From positions 1,984,001-2,048,000 of the forward strand of contig OX596343.1 of assembly GCA_951394405.1 (NCBI GenBank): a DNA stretch of 64,000 bases, written 5' to 3'. The notes under the pieces were generated by a model. That model did no database searches, was not told the DNA's origin, and was given only the letters and a program-made list of their open reading frames with translations. Shown here one piece after another: positions 23,910-36,240 of this stretch (position 1 is its first letter; every line of letters starts with the position of its first letter). Both the position numbers and the translations under genes were made by a program. Origin of the DNA: Coprinellus micaceus. Lineage: Eukaryota > Basidiomycota > Agaricomycetes > Agaricales > Psathyrellaceae.

Positions 23910-26419
23910 TCCGGCTCGGTGAAGGAAGAGTCTCTTTCGGTGAGCTGCCCTTTTGGTGCTATTTCGAGAACCCAGAAGTTGACAACTCTCCCAGTCTGAT
24001 TCGATTCCTGTGTCTGTCTCGCATCGTCGGGCAGCAAACCTCCACGCGGCCGAGGTCGTCCAAAGCTGACGCACCGGCGGCAACCGGACCCAACAGGACG
24101 CCCCATTCCGAACAACCCACCTTCCTTGCCCTTGCTCTCGCCACCAATCCAGGTCGTCCTCTCATCGATCCATCATCATTCGCCCCTCAACACCATGCGA
24201 CCACACTGTATCACTTCCTCCTATTGCCCCGCCTCCCTCAACTCGTGTATCCCTACTGGCTCCCTTCGACACCCCCAATGCCACTCCGCCAGAGAGCAAT
24301 GGCTTGTACCAGCGTCGTACCGACCACACGCACGCAGCATCCCTTCGATCTTCTCCCGCCCCCAGAGGCCCTTTTCGCACCACTAGAAGCATTTTGCCCA
24401 TTCAATGGGCTCGGCTTTAGCCACCTCCCACTCTTTTCGTCTCTCTGCATCAACGGACTCCTCGCTTTCGCTTTCTGTATTGCTTTCCTTTGGGATTCCT
24501 CGTCATTCGGTATCCATAGGTACCACCACATCGTCACCTGCATGTATCATAGAATATTTAGTAACCCAAAAACACCTTGATAACCTCTTCGCTCTTGGTC
24601 CAAAACCTTTCTTGAGTCTCACCGAAAAAGGCGCACCCCAATGGCCATACGAGGTCGACGCCCTGTTCATCACGAGCGCTAAACGAATGTGGAAGCGCCC
24701 GTCGGAGTTTGTGGCGCGCTTCGCACTTTCGGTCCTAGCCGAGGCCCAGTGATAGGATCGACGATCAGGCGAAGGTAAGTTCGCCTTGGCGCCCCTTGAT
24801 TGAGCTCACCCCTGTCACCTCCATGCACATGTAGGCTTCTCGGTGTGCGTCATACCCTGCCGCTACCCTCAAGATGCCCGTGACTGCTCGGTTAGTCAGT
24901 GTGGACTTGCCACATAGCACAGTCAGTTCAACCGGCAAGCTACACACGAGGGCGAGGCTCGTTGGGCTCGTCGTTCATGAGGATACTGTGGTGATAAGGG
25001 TTCGGGCGGGACATACCCGGTCAAGAAATTGAAGGTGTGGGTGGCGAGGAACAGGGCCACGATGAAGCGAGGGAGCAAACGTGGACTGCGGCGGGAGAAG
25101 CTGGGTCTAGGCCGTAAGGAAAGACAGTGGAGGTTTAGCATCCTTAACCATGTAGCACAGCCAATTGCTCATGAACGGCGGAAATGTTCGTTCAAGTGTG
25201 GAGTGGGCACTTGGACCCGGCTACTCGTTAGCCCACCCACACCATTCATTTCAAAGCTACGTTAATAGGATAGGCCCCAGCTTCCCGGGCGTGGAAGTGG
25301 GCGCTGAGGAGGTCGCCCTAGTATTCAATATTCCTCTGATCTTCCTATCCCTGACTCCGACCTCGTTCATTTGTGGACATAAACGGATGGGGTCATACGG
25401 GGCCATTGTAGTGGTATTCCTCTGGCTAATAGACGCCACAGCAAGGCAGTAATATTCAGTCTCTTGGGACCACAAACTGAGGCACCAAGATTCCAGCGTT
25501 CGTGGCACGAATCACGAGGGGAGACTCTCTTCGGTTCGGATGAAGAATATTGCTTTTGGCTTTCCCATTTGGTGAGCCAGCTATTGGTGATGCGCAGAGC
25601 CTCCAGGTCGATGGTGGAGCACAGCGGCCATCTGTGGCCAATATTGAGGCAGAGGCGAAGGCCCAGAACGCACAAACCGCCACGAGGAGCACGAACCCTG
25701 TTGCTTACGCTGAGCCACTGAGATAAATACAGACATCCGTCCCCGACACTTGGCTATGGACTCCAGCGTCCACGGTGTGCATCTCCGCCCTGGTCCATCG
25801 CATACTTCCGAGCCCTAGCCGTAATTTTACACCCTCATCTCGAACCCAGGGAAATCCGCGAAAACGGCACATGAGCGGCGAGCGCTCTTTTCTTTCAGAT
25901 TTCCTTTTCCGAGAAGTCAATCAAATCACATTTTCCCCGCGGAAGGTGTAAGATCGAAAATGTAATCAAACACGTTACACCCACCCCTCGCAAGGTCCTT
26001 ACCAAGTAATGCGTGACTCTAGCATCTGCTTCGGTCTGCACGACTCATCAGAACGACCTGGATGCTGATGTGTAGAGTATTCCATGGGAAGGTCGGTGTC
26101 AGGCTTAATGGCTGTCAGTAATTATGATTATCTATATTGAGTTCGAGGGTGGGGGTCCTCGCTCGTGCCTCGGAAATCAGATATGGCCTTTTCGATTTGT
26201 TTTATCATAATCTAACAGCATGAGGGCAGGCGTACCTCCGCAGAAGTGCGTTGAGGCCTCCGTCCGAGAAAGAAATAGCCCTAGTCAACGTACATCGAGG
26301 GGTTTGGTAGCTGACAGAAGATGGGGTGTGAAACGATACCGATACAAATGGCTGGTGGTACATAGAAAGGTAGTGAGAGAGCAGGGCACGAGGCAAGAAA
26401 GAAGTAACTCTAAGTTCGT
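23910..26419. other. Intergenic, no supported gene
   Basis: Long frames on both strands (for example 23900-24580) lack domains and splice partners. A minus-strand stretch near 25690-25600 reads like a signal anchor (AVCAFWAFASASILA) but lacks an ATG and ends without a usable continuation. No gene is called. Confidence 0.4.
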
Positions 26420-27124
26420 CTAAGAAGAGATGCTAACCACCGCGACAATAGGCTTGAGGTGATCTTCCGTGATACTCGCGGGGGTGTTTTTGTTTCGAGG
26501 AATTTTGGTGCCCAAGGACTGTCAGGTGCCCACCGTCGTATGCATGTCGAGGAAACGGGGCGATCAAGGAAGGTCGAGGTCGGTCGGGGAAGTCGGGGGA
26601 ATTTGATCATGACAAGCGTAAATGGCATTGATTAGATTACCATTGGTCAGGCCCTAGATCTCGCAATCTCAAAAAGTAGGGGGGAAAGGCTCACCATAAC
26701 GTCCCCTGAGCGAAGTTCGATGTCCCCGGTTATTTGAGTTCCGTTTACGAACGTCTTGAACGCGGCTCCCATGCACCGAATGTATACCTACATGGGACTG
26801 AGCTAGCACCGTATTCCCCGAGTCTGGCGGCCATTCATTGGTACGTACATGGGTTCCCTTGGTCCATAGTTTTGCGTGGAGAGCACTAAGGGATAGCGGG
26901 TACACCTCCTCATCCAGAGGGTTTGGTTTCTTCGGAGGTGGGAGTGGGCCGAACCACCCATTTTTGAGCTCGGCAGTCCGAGAGGGCTCACCCTGGGCTC
27001 CGGGTTGCCCAGCAGAGCCTAGGATCACGCCCTCATCCGACACGAAGAGGTTCTTGGGTGCGAACGGAAAGCTGTTGGGAGCGGGGGAGAGGGCGACGAC
27101 CACGCCAGAGATGGTTTGCGGCAT
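26420..27124 (-). CDS. Small FHA-domain protein
   Basis: Three exons in transcript order: 27124-26849, 26787-26695, 26518-26420. Both introns are phase 0 and GT-AG, giving 155 residues. FHA domains bind phosphothreonine peptides. The C-terminal two thirds show the fold's hallmarks in order: SLSALHAKLW (the S-x-x-H strand, about 80-89), then VYIRCMGAAFKTFVNG (the G-T-[F/Y]-V-N-G-like loop, here KTFVNG), ELRSGDVM, SLGTKIPRN and a final beta strand, LKPIVAVVSIS. The protein is little more than one FHA domain with a Pro-rich insertion (PLPPPKKPNP), so it probably acts as an adaptor. Closest in design to the FHA parts of fungal SLMAP/Far9-type or signalling proteins; the exact orthology is not established. 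Confidence 0.8.
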
Positions 27125-29224
27125 CGAGATGGAGGGAGGGGGGAGGAGGGGGGATGAAGGGGAAGGGGGCTAGGGGAAAGTGTGTGAGACGGCCAGAAGA
27201 ATATTTATACCTTCTTGAAAGTGTAAACAGAACGGCGTGTGCATGTCATTGGACAGTTCGTATGTTCCATAGATCAGACGGCGAACTCCAATGTCATGGC
27301 GAAAGAAGACGAGGTGTGTACCAGGGGCCGGGGTTGCCTGTTTGGATGCGGGACGCTGTGGGCGTCCATCTAAATGATCGAGGGAGCGAACGAAACAAGC
27401 CCTCGTTTTGACCATGATCATGGAAAGAGCATCTGGAAGGAATATTAGGTGGCAATCAATGCATCTACACCCGTCGTAAAAGGAAGTCGGTGAGTCACGC
27501 TCAATATTGACGAGGGCCTCGGAAATCCCAGGTCAAGAGTCTTGAACAATAGAGCGTCACTCACCGTGACCATGAACCAACCAACCAGATTCGGTCTTCT
27601 TTCTGTCAGCCTTCGATTGAAGAGAACTGTGGCAGTGGCATACGTAGGGCGTTAATGCGGTCCGAATATCCTTTCTGCCACTGGTTCTCTGAATCAGGGC
27701 AATGTTTCCGTGCGTTGTGGGCGCATGAGCGCGTCTGACGCCCGAGAAAGGGACTCGGAGGGATTGGAAGGGCCTGATTCGCCCAAGGTGGCTTTTGGAT
27801 CGGGCCGAGGGGGGCGAGGCCTACACACTTTTCGCCCACCGACGGGATTCAGGTCAAGGGAGGGAAAGTCGCCTCCCAAGAACGCTGTGGCTATCCAAGG
27901 ACTCGTGTTTGGGGGAGAACTTGAAGGCACCTACTACGATTTGCCTTCAACTGAGCTCGCCTTGGCTTTGGAGGTAGCTGGGTACTCACCAAGCGAGGCA
28001 ACCACAGGATGAACGAGACATGCAGAGGGTTCGATCCTGACTCGAAACGCTGATAGTGTCGGTGTGTATTACGTAGGCGCTTCGCTAACTCCACTGATCA
28101 CTGTGCATTGGAGCCCACACCAGGGTTTCTCTGCAGGAAGACCTTGCGCAAAACTCCGTCTGAACAGGACAGGTCATTTCCAGGCCAAGGCAATGGTTCG
28201 TAATTGAGATAGCTTCCCCAGTCCCTAATTGCGGAACACCAGGTGCATACTGGAGGTTCGAGTTGGATCTCTGCGGGGTGGTCCTGATCAACGGGTCCAA
28301 CACGACTTGTCGCCTCGCAAGCCGCCAGTGTGTGTCCATCGTCATCCAGTATCATGGTCAGGGTTCACTGTGGGTGGTGTTCCTCTGGTTCTTTGGTGCA
28401 GCTGGAGACCCAGGTACCTTGCGTCCGTGACGTCGCCTTGCAAAAGACTGAGAATTTTCTTACGGGTCCAGGCTCCATTTGCCAGGATAGATTTAGCGTA
28501 GCCAATAGCAGTTGACCTTCACAAGACGCTGGCTGTTGCCCAAGTCACAGTGCTTCCAAACACTTCTGATAGGTCGTCAGAGTCGCACGAAAAGTGGTCG
28601 TGTGACTTCCCGTGGAAAGGATGGCGCAACAGAAAGGAGGACAGAGGAAAGACGAGTTCGCCAGGTCGGAAGGCGCCCACCAGACACGGCACCGGTACTG
28701 TGCTAGTTCCAGAGGCGGTGCGTTTGCGAAGGGTACGCAGTAGGCCGACCCGAAACCTTGCCGGTGATGAGCGTCAGCATGTAGGCACTTGACTGATCGC
28801 CGTTTGGCGCCCACATCGGGGTTCTTTCAAGAACTCTCCCAAAGCCTTGGCTGCATACACTTTGTCGGCGACCAGTCCGTCCATCGACCAGGTTTAGGCT
28901 TCAGCTCGAAGAACGATCAGGCCTTCCAAAGGCTTCCAAGCTTATCGCCGAATGCCATCGCCATGTCGGAAAGCGCCTAAACGTTGCCTACAATCTGGTC
29001 CTCGAGACTCCCAGCGAAAAGAACCGCACAGAAGGGGAACACGGGCGAATACGTCCATGGGAGAACAGCAAATGCATTAACGCGAGATTAACTAAAACAA
29101 CCAATATCAACACCATCGCGCAGGGCTTGCGCATGCATACTCACTATGCTATGTATATCGTGATAATTTTGGATCTATGATGACGATGAGGGATGGGGAT
29201 TATGACGACGGGTCGAGTTTGAGA
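27125..29224. other. Intergenic, no supported gene
   Basis: Minus-strand frames at 28085-28355 and 28545-28814 are Cys-bearing and could be pieces of a decayed gene, but I could not splice them into one chain. No repeats were recognised. Confidence 0.4.
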
Positions 29225-30349
29225 TTATGATGATGCAGAGGCAGAGTGGGAGGGGCCAGGGGAGGAAGGCGATGGTGAGTCGTCGAACTGGGTCTTGCCG
29301 TGGGCATGGAGGAGGTTCCCGTCAGGTCCGCCCATACGCTTGGCCAGGGCCTCTGCCTCTGCGTGGAATGCCGTAGGGAGACCGCCACGAACGAGGAGGT
29401 GTGGGAGCATACGTGTGTGGAACACTCGGTGCGCGATGGATCCGCCCTATTTCACGAATCGTCAATTCGTCTCTCTTAATGCGTCGCCTGAAAGAGAGAG
29501 AAACGCACAAATTGCACATAAATCGCCCCCAGAACCGCAGCCACCGCCTCACCCTGTACCTTATGCAATCCTATCCTTCTGATGAGCGAGGCCGGGTCTG
29601 AAGTGGCTTCTAGCTGCGAGCGCGTCACCGCTGGCGTCCAATTCAACACCTTGCTGAACCCCCACCGGCCTCCGAGCTGCTCCCCGAGGAGGTTAGGGTT
29701 AAGTGCGCGTTCGGCGATGTCTTCGAGGTTGTGTGTGGGCTTGAGCTCCTTCGATGCGGTGAGGAAGAGGTTGAGGTAGCATTCGAGTACTCGTCGGCCT
29801 GTATTCAGTTATTATTTCGTTAGATTACTGTCCACCCGAAGCGATGTGAGTGCAGAAGGCATACCGGTGAACCCGAGCGCGCCATTGCTTCCATACTTCG
29901 CCGAGACATGGCTTCCGTGGGTGAGGACGCGGTGGGCGAGGTCTGAGGGGAATATAAGGGGAGCGAAAAGGCCGTTGAGGTGTTTCGCCATTTGCTCAGA
30001 CGACTCCTGCACCGACGGGGGTTTCGACGGCCCCAGCGTGCCACTCTCCTCCAACCCCTCCTCTGCCTGCGCCCTCCCCGCACCGTACTGCCCCTGCTGT
30101 CGTTGACTCCTGCTGAATGCCGCCTCCGGTGATTGCGACGAAGAGGAGTGGTCTTCTACCCTCGCTGCTGCCTGGCCATAATACCGCCCTGCTGCTGAAC
30201 ACGTCAAGTAGTTCCAGTAAGCGCTCAAGGGTGTTTGGTACCAAAAGGAAGCTACGCTCACCTGGAACCCGTCTAGCTGAGGCAATGGTATGTGGGCGCA
30301 CTTTCGCAGACCTCAGAGAGCGGAGACATGATTCGAGACAGCGAGACAT
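29225..30349 (-). CDS. MRPL3: Mitochondrial large ribosomal subunit protein mL44 (yeast Mrpl3)
   Basis: Four exons in transcript order: 30349-30262, 30188-29865, 29798-29509, 29446-29225, giving 307 residues. mL44 is a structural protein of the mitochondrial 54S subunit. It keeps an RNase III-like fold and a double-stranded-RNA-binding domain but is not catalytic. The N terminus (MSRCLESCLRSLRSAKVR, then ASARRVPG) is an amphipathic basic presequence for mitochondrial import. The core shows LTHGSHVSAKYGSNGALGF, GRRVLECYLNLFL, NPNLLGEQLGGRWGFSKVL and YKVQGEA-type KVQGEAVAAVLGAIYVQFG, in the family order. The tail ends in a Ser/Pro-rich stretch. All splice joins are in frame. Confidence 0.9.
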
Positions 30350-31488
30350 GACGAGAGGGTGGTGTCGCTGGCGCCGGAGGTCGCGACGCCTCCGAACTCA
30401 GAAAAAAGGGGGCCATGTGATGCGACGTATGAGGAAGGAGGTTCACACGACTATAGGTTAGGGTTTCGCTGTCTGGCTTCAATCGTCCGGGTCCAGTCTT
30501 CCTCTTCCATTCATCTACTTTCGCAATCCTTGGTGAGTCGAATGTAGAGAATTGGATTTGATATATATGCCGTACGAGCTACAGAAAGATTAATTCAGCA
30601 TGTTACCCAGGTTTCTCTACCATCACCCAGGTCGAGACTTGGCCTCCCATTGACAATGGTCCAATATGTCGAGAGCATGTTATCTAACGGGCCTCCTATA
30701 GTCTCGCAAACGTGGGTACACCTGGCTGCGTACAGAGACGCATTTGCCTCCGAGAAACAACAAACGGAATGAACGAGGCCTCTGACCGCTCCACCAGAGT
30801 GGGCCAGCTTCGATTCTGGCTTGCTCGACTGGCAAGGCGTTGATGACTTCGCTCCTCCGAAGGGCGGCGTCTCCCCGAGGGTATATCAGTGATGACTTGC
30901 ATTTTAGATTCAGACGACCACCAGGACGCGCCTTATCTTCTGACCCACTTCGGTCGCTGCGCGCTCGATTGCTTTTTTAACGACGACGACGACGAGGATT
31001 TGAGGATCGCCTGACTTCCTCTGTTTTCGATGAGAAGGACGAACCAGGCAATGCTGGGTTCTACGTCTACGGATTTTCTAACCCAATGGTATGGGTGTGC
31101 CGACTGACGCACGAAAACTCTCCGTCGGGGTCGTGGAGGTTGGAACGACAGACTAGAAGCCAGGGGAACCGGTACTGACGGTCGGTAAGCTTCGTCCTGG
31201 TTATCCCAGAAGCGGCGCGAAGGAACCGTGAGCCGAGCGCCAGTGGTGAGTGCTTCGTTTGCGCCGTCGATAGCGGTCTGCGAGGGCTGACGCTTCCGGG
31301 TCGTCGATATCAGGGCGCGCCTCCTCGGTCTACCCTCAGCACGTTCGCTCCACACTCCCCCTGGACTCGCGTTTCATCCAACTGGGAGGCTCAGAAGCTG
31401 AGTACGGCATCCTCGAGGCATTACCTTTGCGCGGAGCCAGTCTCGGTTGGCCATAGGGCCCCACTTCACATTTAAGCGCCCGTAACCC
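30350..31488. other. Intergenic, weak ORF only
   Basis: A minus-strand frame at 31355-30933 (140 codons, with a Ser run from a CGA microsatellite) has no family resemblance and no splice partner. No gene is called. Confidence 0.35.
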
Positions 31489-31545
31489 GTGACATGCCCC
31501 ATTCTGTTCGCAGTAAATTACTGCGAACAGAATGGGGCATGTCAC
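31489..31545. repeat. Perfect 57-bp palindrome
   Basis: GTGACATGCCCCATTCTG and the following bases to 31516 are mirrored exactly by 31518-31545, leaving one central base. As RNA or single-stranded DNA it would form a 28-bp stem. It opens a zone of similar TGAC...GTCA hairpins. Confidence 0.9.
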
Positions 31546-32009
31546 TCTCAGTAAAAAGGATAGTCGGACCAAAGTCAGGCGAAGTCGGGATCAAGTCAGC
31601 GATTTTGCGCCGTCCGACTAAGGCCCGTATTTTGTTACCGTTTCCGACTACGGATTTTGATCTAGTCGGAAGAATGTCAGAGGAGCAGGAGCCATCATCA
31701 CTCCCCTTGGTCGAGGCGTAGTCAGGCCATAGTCGGCGTTGAGTCAAATGCTCGCATTGCGGTATTTCAATAGATTCCAGCCTTTCATTGACTTAGGAGT
31801 GCACGGGAGCACCATGTGAGTCGACCGGTGACTTCCAACAACCCGAGCAGAGGTCAAAATTACGACACTTTTGACGGGGTGACTTAAAAGACGTTTTTTT
31901 GTGATAAATGTGACCTCCCCGTGTCCTAGACGTGACTTCCCGTTTTTACTGAGTGTGAGAGCTGAATAACAGAGGGCACATAATTTCCGAGCGCCGACTG
32001 ACTCACAAA

Positions 32010-32049
32010 CTTGCGTCTGCCCTGCACTCGAGTGCAGGGCAGACGCAAG
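32010..32049. repeat. Perfect 40-bp palindrome
   Basis: CTTGCGTCTGCCCTGCACTC is followed directly by its reverse complement, with no spacer. The surroundings (31740-32160) contain several GTGACTTCC-type words. No coding frame is associated. Confidence 0.9.
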
Positions 32050-32554
32050 CCACGCAAACTTTGGAATCCTCACAAGGGCACATACCTTAGTTTGACGGAG
32101 GAGGAAAGTCAATGCTTCATTGAATTGATGAGGATTGGGTGACGGAGGGCCCGTTTAAATAGTAGGTAATCGGAAAATTCTACCGAAAATGTGAGGTCTA
32201 CCGGACTTGATTATTTACCTCCAACACTACCCTGACCCATACCAAGTAGATCACCCACCGAGGAATCAAGGAGGTTAACGGTGCTGTGGTGGGCACCATC
32301 GGTAAAGATCAGATAGTGGGTGTTGGCGATCATTGGGGGTCTCATCATGCCACCTTCGCTTTTAAGTCTTCGAATCAGGCAACGCAGGACAGGGAAACCC
32401 TTAAGACACCCCCTATCAGCTAAACATCTTTCCACACTGAGTGCGCGCAACTTGAACCATCGGGGTAGCGAAATTCGTCGCTTCGAGGCCCCACCACGAG
32501 AACGACTTTGGCGATCAACGAGCACTTGGGAGCGAGTGACACTAAGAACCATTT

Positions 32555-33715
32555 TGACGCGGATATCCCGCGTCAGGCCCCCGCGGTTTAGACGCGGACT
32601 TCCCTCGTCCAGGCCGGGAGAAGTCCGCGCGTATGACATACGATTCCGCGTCGAGGACACCGAAATGTCCCCGTCCCCCTGCCAGGGGCATTTCATGTCA
32701 AATTTTCCGCCTTTTCATGTCAGGGCCACGCCGCATACTTGCACCCGTCCTGGGCGACACGTTCGATTCCCCGTCATATCCAAGGAAACAACCCGGACAT
32801 GACGAGGAGATACCGCGTCGGTGTCGAGGGCAATATCCCCCCCAGCGCCCGCCCATTTCGTTTGGATTCGGAAAATATAATTGGTTTCACGCATAGATAG
32901 GTAATAGATCGGGTGCCAATGTAAATGTCATTGCGGTTCGCATGGACAATACAGAATATGTGGTACGAGTAGCTATCGGGCGAGAATGAAAGCGACCCTC
33001 TGAGGGGGAAAGGATGAGAAACGGTCCTGATTGAGGAAGGATCGATTGAATTCGCCGACGCACTGACACCGTCTCCTGTCGTCCGCCCGGGCGCCTATCG
33101 TGCGACGACAGCCACCGGTTCCAGACTGGAGGCTGGCGTGGGCTAACGGTTGAAACAGGAGTCGTAGGTCAGCCCAAACGTACCAGGGACGCCGAAATTA
33201 CGCTCACCAGTATTCCACCTCCGGGGCGACTCCCGAACGTCGAAGCAAATTGGTCTGCTACGCATAGCAGATGTAATGAGCTAAGGATACCCAGCACGTT
33301 TCATCCTCGCTCACCTTGCGCAAACAGCGATGGAAGGTTGTTATGTGACGATGGGTTCAATCCAGTAGTGAGAGGAAAGGGAGGAAAGAGTCGACATGAC
33401 CTCTTCGGACTCACTTTCGCTTGGCCTTATATATACCTCGATTTTGACTCCGTTCGAATGGACTTGTAATAAATTAGACGAGGGATGGATTTGAACGCTT
33501 ACCTTACCAGCCGCAACGCTCTGTACCGCGGACTGACATGGAATCGCTTTCCCCGTCCGCCCATGTCACATCCAGGCCGTCGAAAGGACTTGACAGGGGA
33601 CTCCGAAGTCCCCGTCCGAGCCGCAGGCTGACATTCCGCATCAAAGACGCCTCGCCTCTGCCTCTGCCGCGGGTTGACGGGTACGGACGCGGGCTGACGC
33701 GGGAAGCCCGCGTCA
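32555..33715. repeat. Two GC-rich islands of TGAC...GTCA hairpin modules
   Basis: Islands at about 32550-32840 and 33520-33720 are built of short inverted repeats. Examples are 32555-32575 (TGACGCGG...CCGCGTCA), 33591-33616 (GACAGGGGACT...AGTCCCCGTC) and 33695-33715 (TGACGCGGG AAG CCCGCGTCA). The DNA between them (32840-33520) is plain. They resemble decayed foldback repeats; a plus frame over 32320-32802 looks like chance. Confidence 0.55.
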
Positions 33716-33720
33716 AAAGG

Positions 33721-34813
33721 TTTCATAGTGTGAGCGACTTCGACAGGTTCAATTACCCAGTCATTGTTATGAAAAGCCGTTCAAACGCGGGTTAGAGTTA
33801 CAATCAGGACTCAGGAGTATTGGGTGCTTAGGGGGCCGAGGGCTCGAAGAGCTCCACCAGATCCAATTTTCTTCGAGCCTGTAGGATTGCGATCAAGCAC
33901 TGTCTTCACAATATTCGGAAGGTGAAGAGAAGCGAATGAGCAATATGTTCGGTGGGTGAGTGTTGACTAATTGTTCTTTGGGTAGTGCCAAAGCCCGTGT
34001 CCAGGTGTGCCCGGATGGGCCTCTATTTACGTGAATATGAGACCTGCGCTCTAGCCAAGAAGGCGATGCGTTCGGCTGGGCGCTAAAAGTTCAAGCCCCG
34101 CGGAAGACGGCGCCACGGGCGCCTATCGTGTCAAAATGCCCTCTCCTGCTTTCTTGGTCTCGCAACCTTCGTAACTCTCACAGACCAGGATGAATAGGGG
34201 CTTTCCCAACGACTTCGAAGCTATTCGTCGTTCCATTGCCCAGGTCTTCGTGGAGCACTATCATTTGCATCTTCCCTTCGGACACCGTTTGACACCATTC
34301 ATTAAACTTCGATTTGTGTCCTTTCCAACCTATATGGTTCTAATTTAACTCCCGCTTCCTTTTAGTACCTGACAGCCCTAATTAATTATTTAATGATCGT
34401 CCCCGACTTGCCTCGCTACTATATAATCTTCACTGAAGCGATGGGTCTATTTCTTTAGCTTTCCCTTCCTCCCCCATCGAGTGAGCATCGCATTGCAATC
34501 CCTACCCCATTTCCGCAGAGCCTCACGGCCGACGTCTAGTCTTGAGGGCGATACAAGCCACGGTTTCTACTAAACAAGCAACGAAAGCAGCAGCAATGTA
34601 GGAATTACACGGCGTCTAATATTCTCAACCAGTACTGACTCGGCCACTTCCCGCAGGCCACCTCCCGGCGCTCGATTTTAACTCCAGCGGCAATACTATC
34701 AAGGAATCCCTGCTCCAACCTCCTCGGTTTTACAAGCCCCACCGGCCGTTGGACCGAACAGCCCACTCAAAGCTTTCGCTATTCCCCTCCACGATCTTAC
34801 CATCGAGTTTTGG
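33721..34813. other. Intergenic and possible 5' leader
   Basis: No gene is seen to 34400. TATAAT at 34432-34437 and a possible leader intron (GT at 34599, AG at 34656) may belong to the ORF at 34814. Confidence 0.35.
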
Positions 34814-35203
34814 ATGGATAGCCTCGCTGACCAGGATGAATTGACCCTGGACCAAACGTCGCTCCACAAACTTTTCCACCATGTAGCAGAGCTCTATTTC
34901 CACTCACCGGACCCCGCCTACACTTGCACCGTTTTCGTTCCTGTTGGTAACAATGTTTACTGGGAGGCGACTGCCATTATTCTGGACACGAACGAGTTCG
35001 AGTTCGCCGGGCTGCACGAGGAGCACGTCTCGACGGCGTCACACATTCAGAGAGCGATGGGAATAGAGACGAGACCTAGGTGGTATGAAGTGGCCGCTAC
35101 TACCGAAAGAGTTCAAATGAAGGAGAAGGAGGTGAAGGCGCTCGTGTCTAGGTGTGGCAGTAAGAAGATTAAGGATATGTTCGAGTGGTTGTTCGACTGC
35201 TAG
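34814..35203 (+). CDS. Hypothetical 129-residue protein
   Basis: Uninterrupted ATG-started frame, mixed alpha/beta-looking and acidic (LADQDELTLDQTSLHKLFHH, then ERVQMKEKEVKALVSRCG and KDMFEWLFDC). It begins with a normal globular-protein composition and shows no low complexity. It is preceded by a TATAAT about 380 bp upstream and a possible intron in the leader. No family is recognised. The even codon use argues for a real gene. Confidence 0.5.
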   Translation: MDSLADQDELTLDQTSLHKLFHHVAELYFHSPDPAYTCTVFVPVGNNVYWEATAIILDTNEFEFAGLHEEHVSTASHIQRAMGIETRPRWYEVAATTERVQMKEKEVKALVSRCGSKKIKDMFEWLFDC

Positions 35204-35823
35204 AAATTTTGATACCACTAGGAGCCCCGAGAAATTCACGGCCTTGCCACGACCCTCCCTAACGCATCGCCATCCTCATTCAAGTTCGTATATGTAACAT
35301 TACAGTATGAACCAATCGAAGTGTTCAGTTGTGCGTTGACCTGTCCCCTCCATGGACTTCTGCTGGATTTACAGAGCCATTTAATGTGAGGGCCAGCTCC
35401 ATATCCCAATAGCCAAGAGGGGGGCGTGTGTATACCTGACTGCACCTTTTCCCGGCGGGTCACCTTGAGGGTCCTCGTCAAAAAAGGTCGTGCCTGGATC
35501 ATCAATCGCATCAACCCCTATCATCCCTGATTTGGAGTCATGTCGTACCGAATTCGACCTCACTGTCAAGTTCTCGAGCCGGGGATCGCGACCATCCCCG
35601 TGTATTGTATCGCAGGAGAATTGGTGAGTTGAAACGAACAAAGCCAAAACCGGACCTCAGCCCTCTGATTCGTCACAGGTGGTTGCTTTGACTGGTGTGC
35701 CTTCAGCCTCAGGAAATGGTCGAGCCGTATCTCTCGTTAGGGGGACAACAGATAGAGTATCGCTCAAGGCGTACTCAGCAGACAATGTACTACAATCCTG
35801 TCGAGGGTTTCTATTTTTATGGG
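35204..35823. other. Intergenic, no supported gene
   Basis: A minus-strand frame (35647-35381) lacks an ATG and has no recognised relatives. Nothing else is seen. Confidence 0.35.
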
Positions 35824-36240
35824 CTAGTCTTGGTAGTGTCCCCGATACTTCGCCATAAACCTCTCGATCTCCTCGTACCGCTGCACAAGCTCCCTACTCT
35901 CCCAAAAGTTCAAGTCAGACGCTCGTCCATCCATATATCTATGGATAGCCTTGGCGTCTTCAACGAACATTTCCAACCCGCTCCTCTCCAATCCAATCCT
36001 TGTCTCCAGCACGACACTTGCGATCTGAATCTTCTCGGTGATGAGGTCCATCATATCCTGGTTCCCTCGGACGATACTTGTAGGTTGGGATCGCTGTTGG
36101 ATGTGTAAGCAATAGCCGAGCCGAACCGTGTTAGGACCGCAAGTGGGACAGGAGCCATCGTCCGTGGCCTTCCCCAAGGATGTCCATTTTGTGGGGCATC
36201 GCTCTGATTTCTTGTACAGGGTTTGAGATGTCGCACCCAT
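35824..36240 (-). CDS. Hypothetical 138-residue protein
   Basis: Minus-strand frame from an ATG at 36240. The C-terminal 90 residues look like a helical globular domain (MMDLITEKIQIASVVLETRI, then EMFVEDAKAIHRYMDGRAS and ELVQRYEEIERFMAKYRGH). The N-terminal part, with CPTCG, is less convincing; the true first exon may join at an acceptor near 36105. No family is recognised. Confidence 0.45.
   Translation of the reverse strand: MGATSQTLYKKSERCPTKWTSLGKATDDGSCPTCGPNTVRLGYCLHIQQRSQPTSIVRGNQDMMDLITEKIQIASVVLETRIGLERSGLEMFVEDAKAIHRYMDGRASDLNFWESRELVQRYEEIERFMAKYRGHYQD

Noticed and set aside
23900..24580. 226-codon plus-strand frame overlapping the end of peptide gene 2
   Set aside because: No ATG-supported domain, low-complexity reading, and it starts inside the spliced gene in another frame.
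30933..31355. 140-codon minus-strand frame
   Set aside because: A Ser run from a microsatellite and no splice partner or family; too weak to call.
32755..32780. B-box-like GTTCGATTCCCCG
   Set aside because: Inside the GC-rich hairpin island, with no A box or acceptor stem.
32211..32802. Overlapping 160-codon frames on both strands
   Set aside because: Both arise from GC-rich hairpin repeats; neither reads as a protein family.
34080..34105. tRNA-like B box AGTTCAAGCCCC
   Set aside because: No A box at the right distance and no cloverleaf arms.
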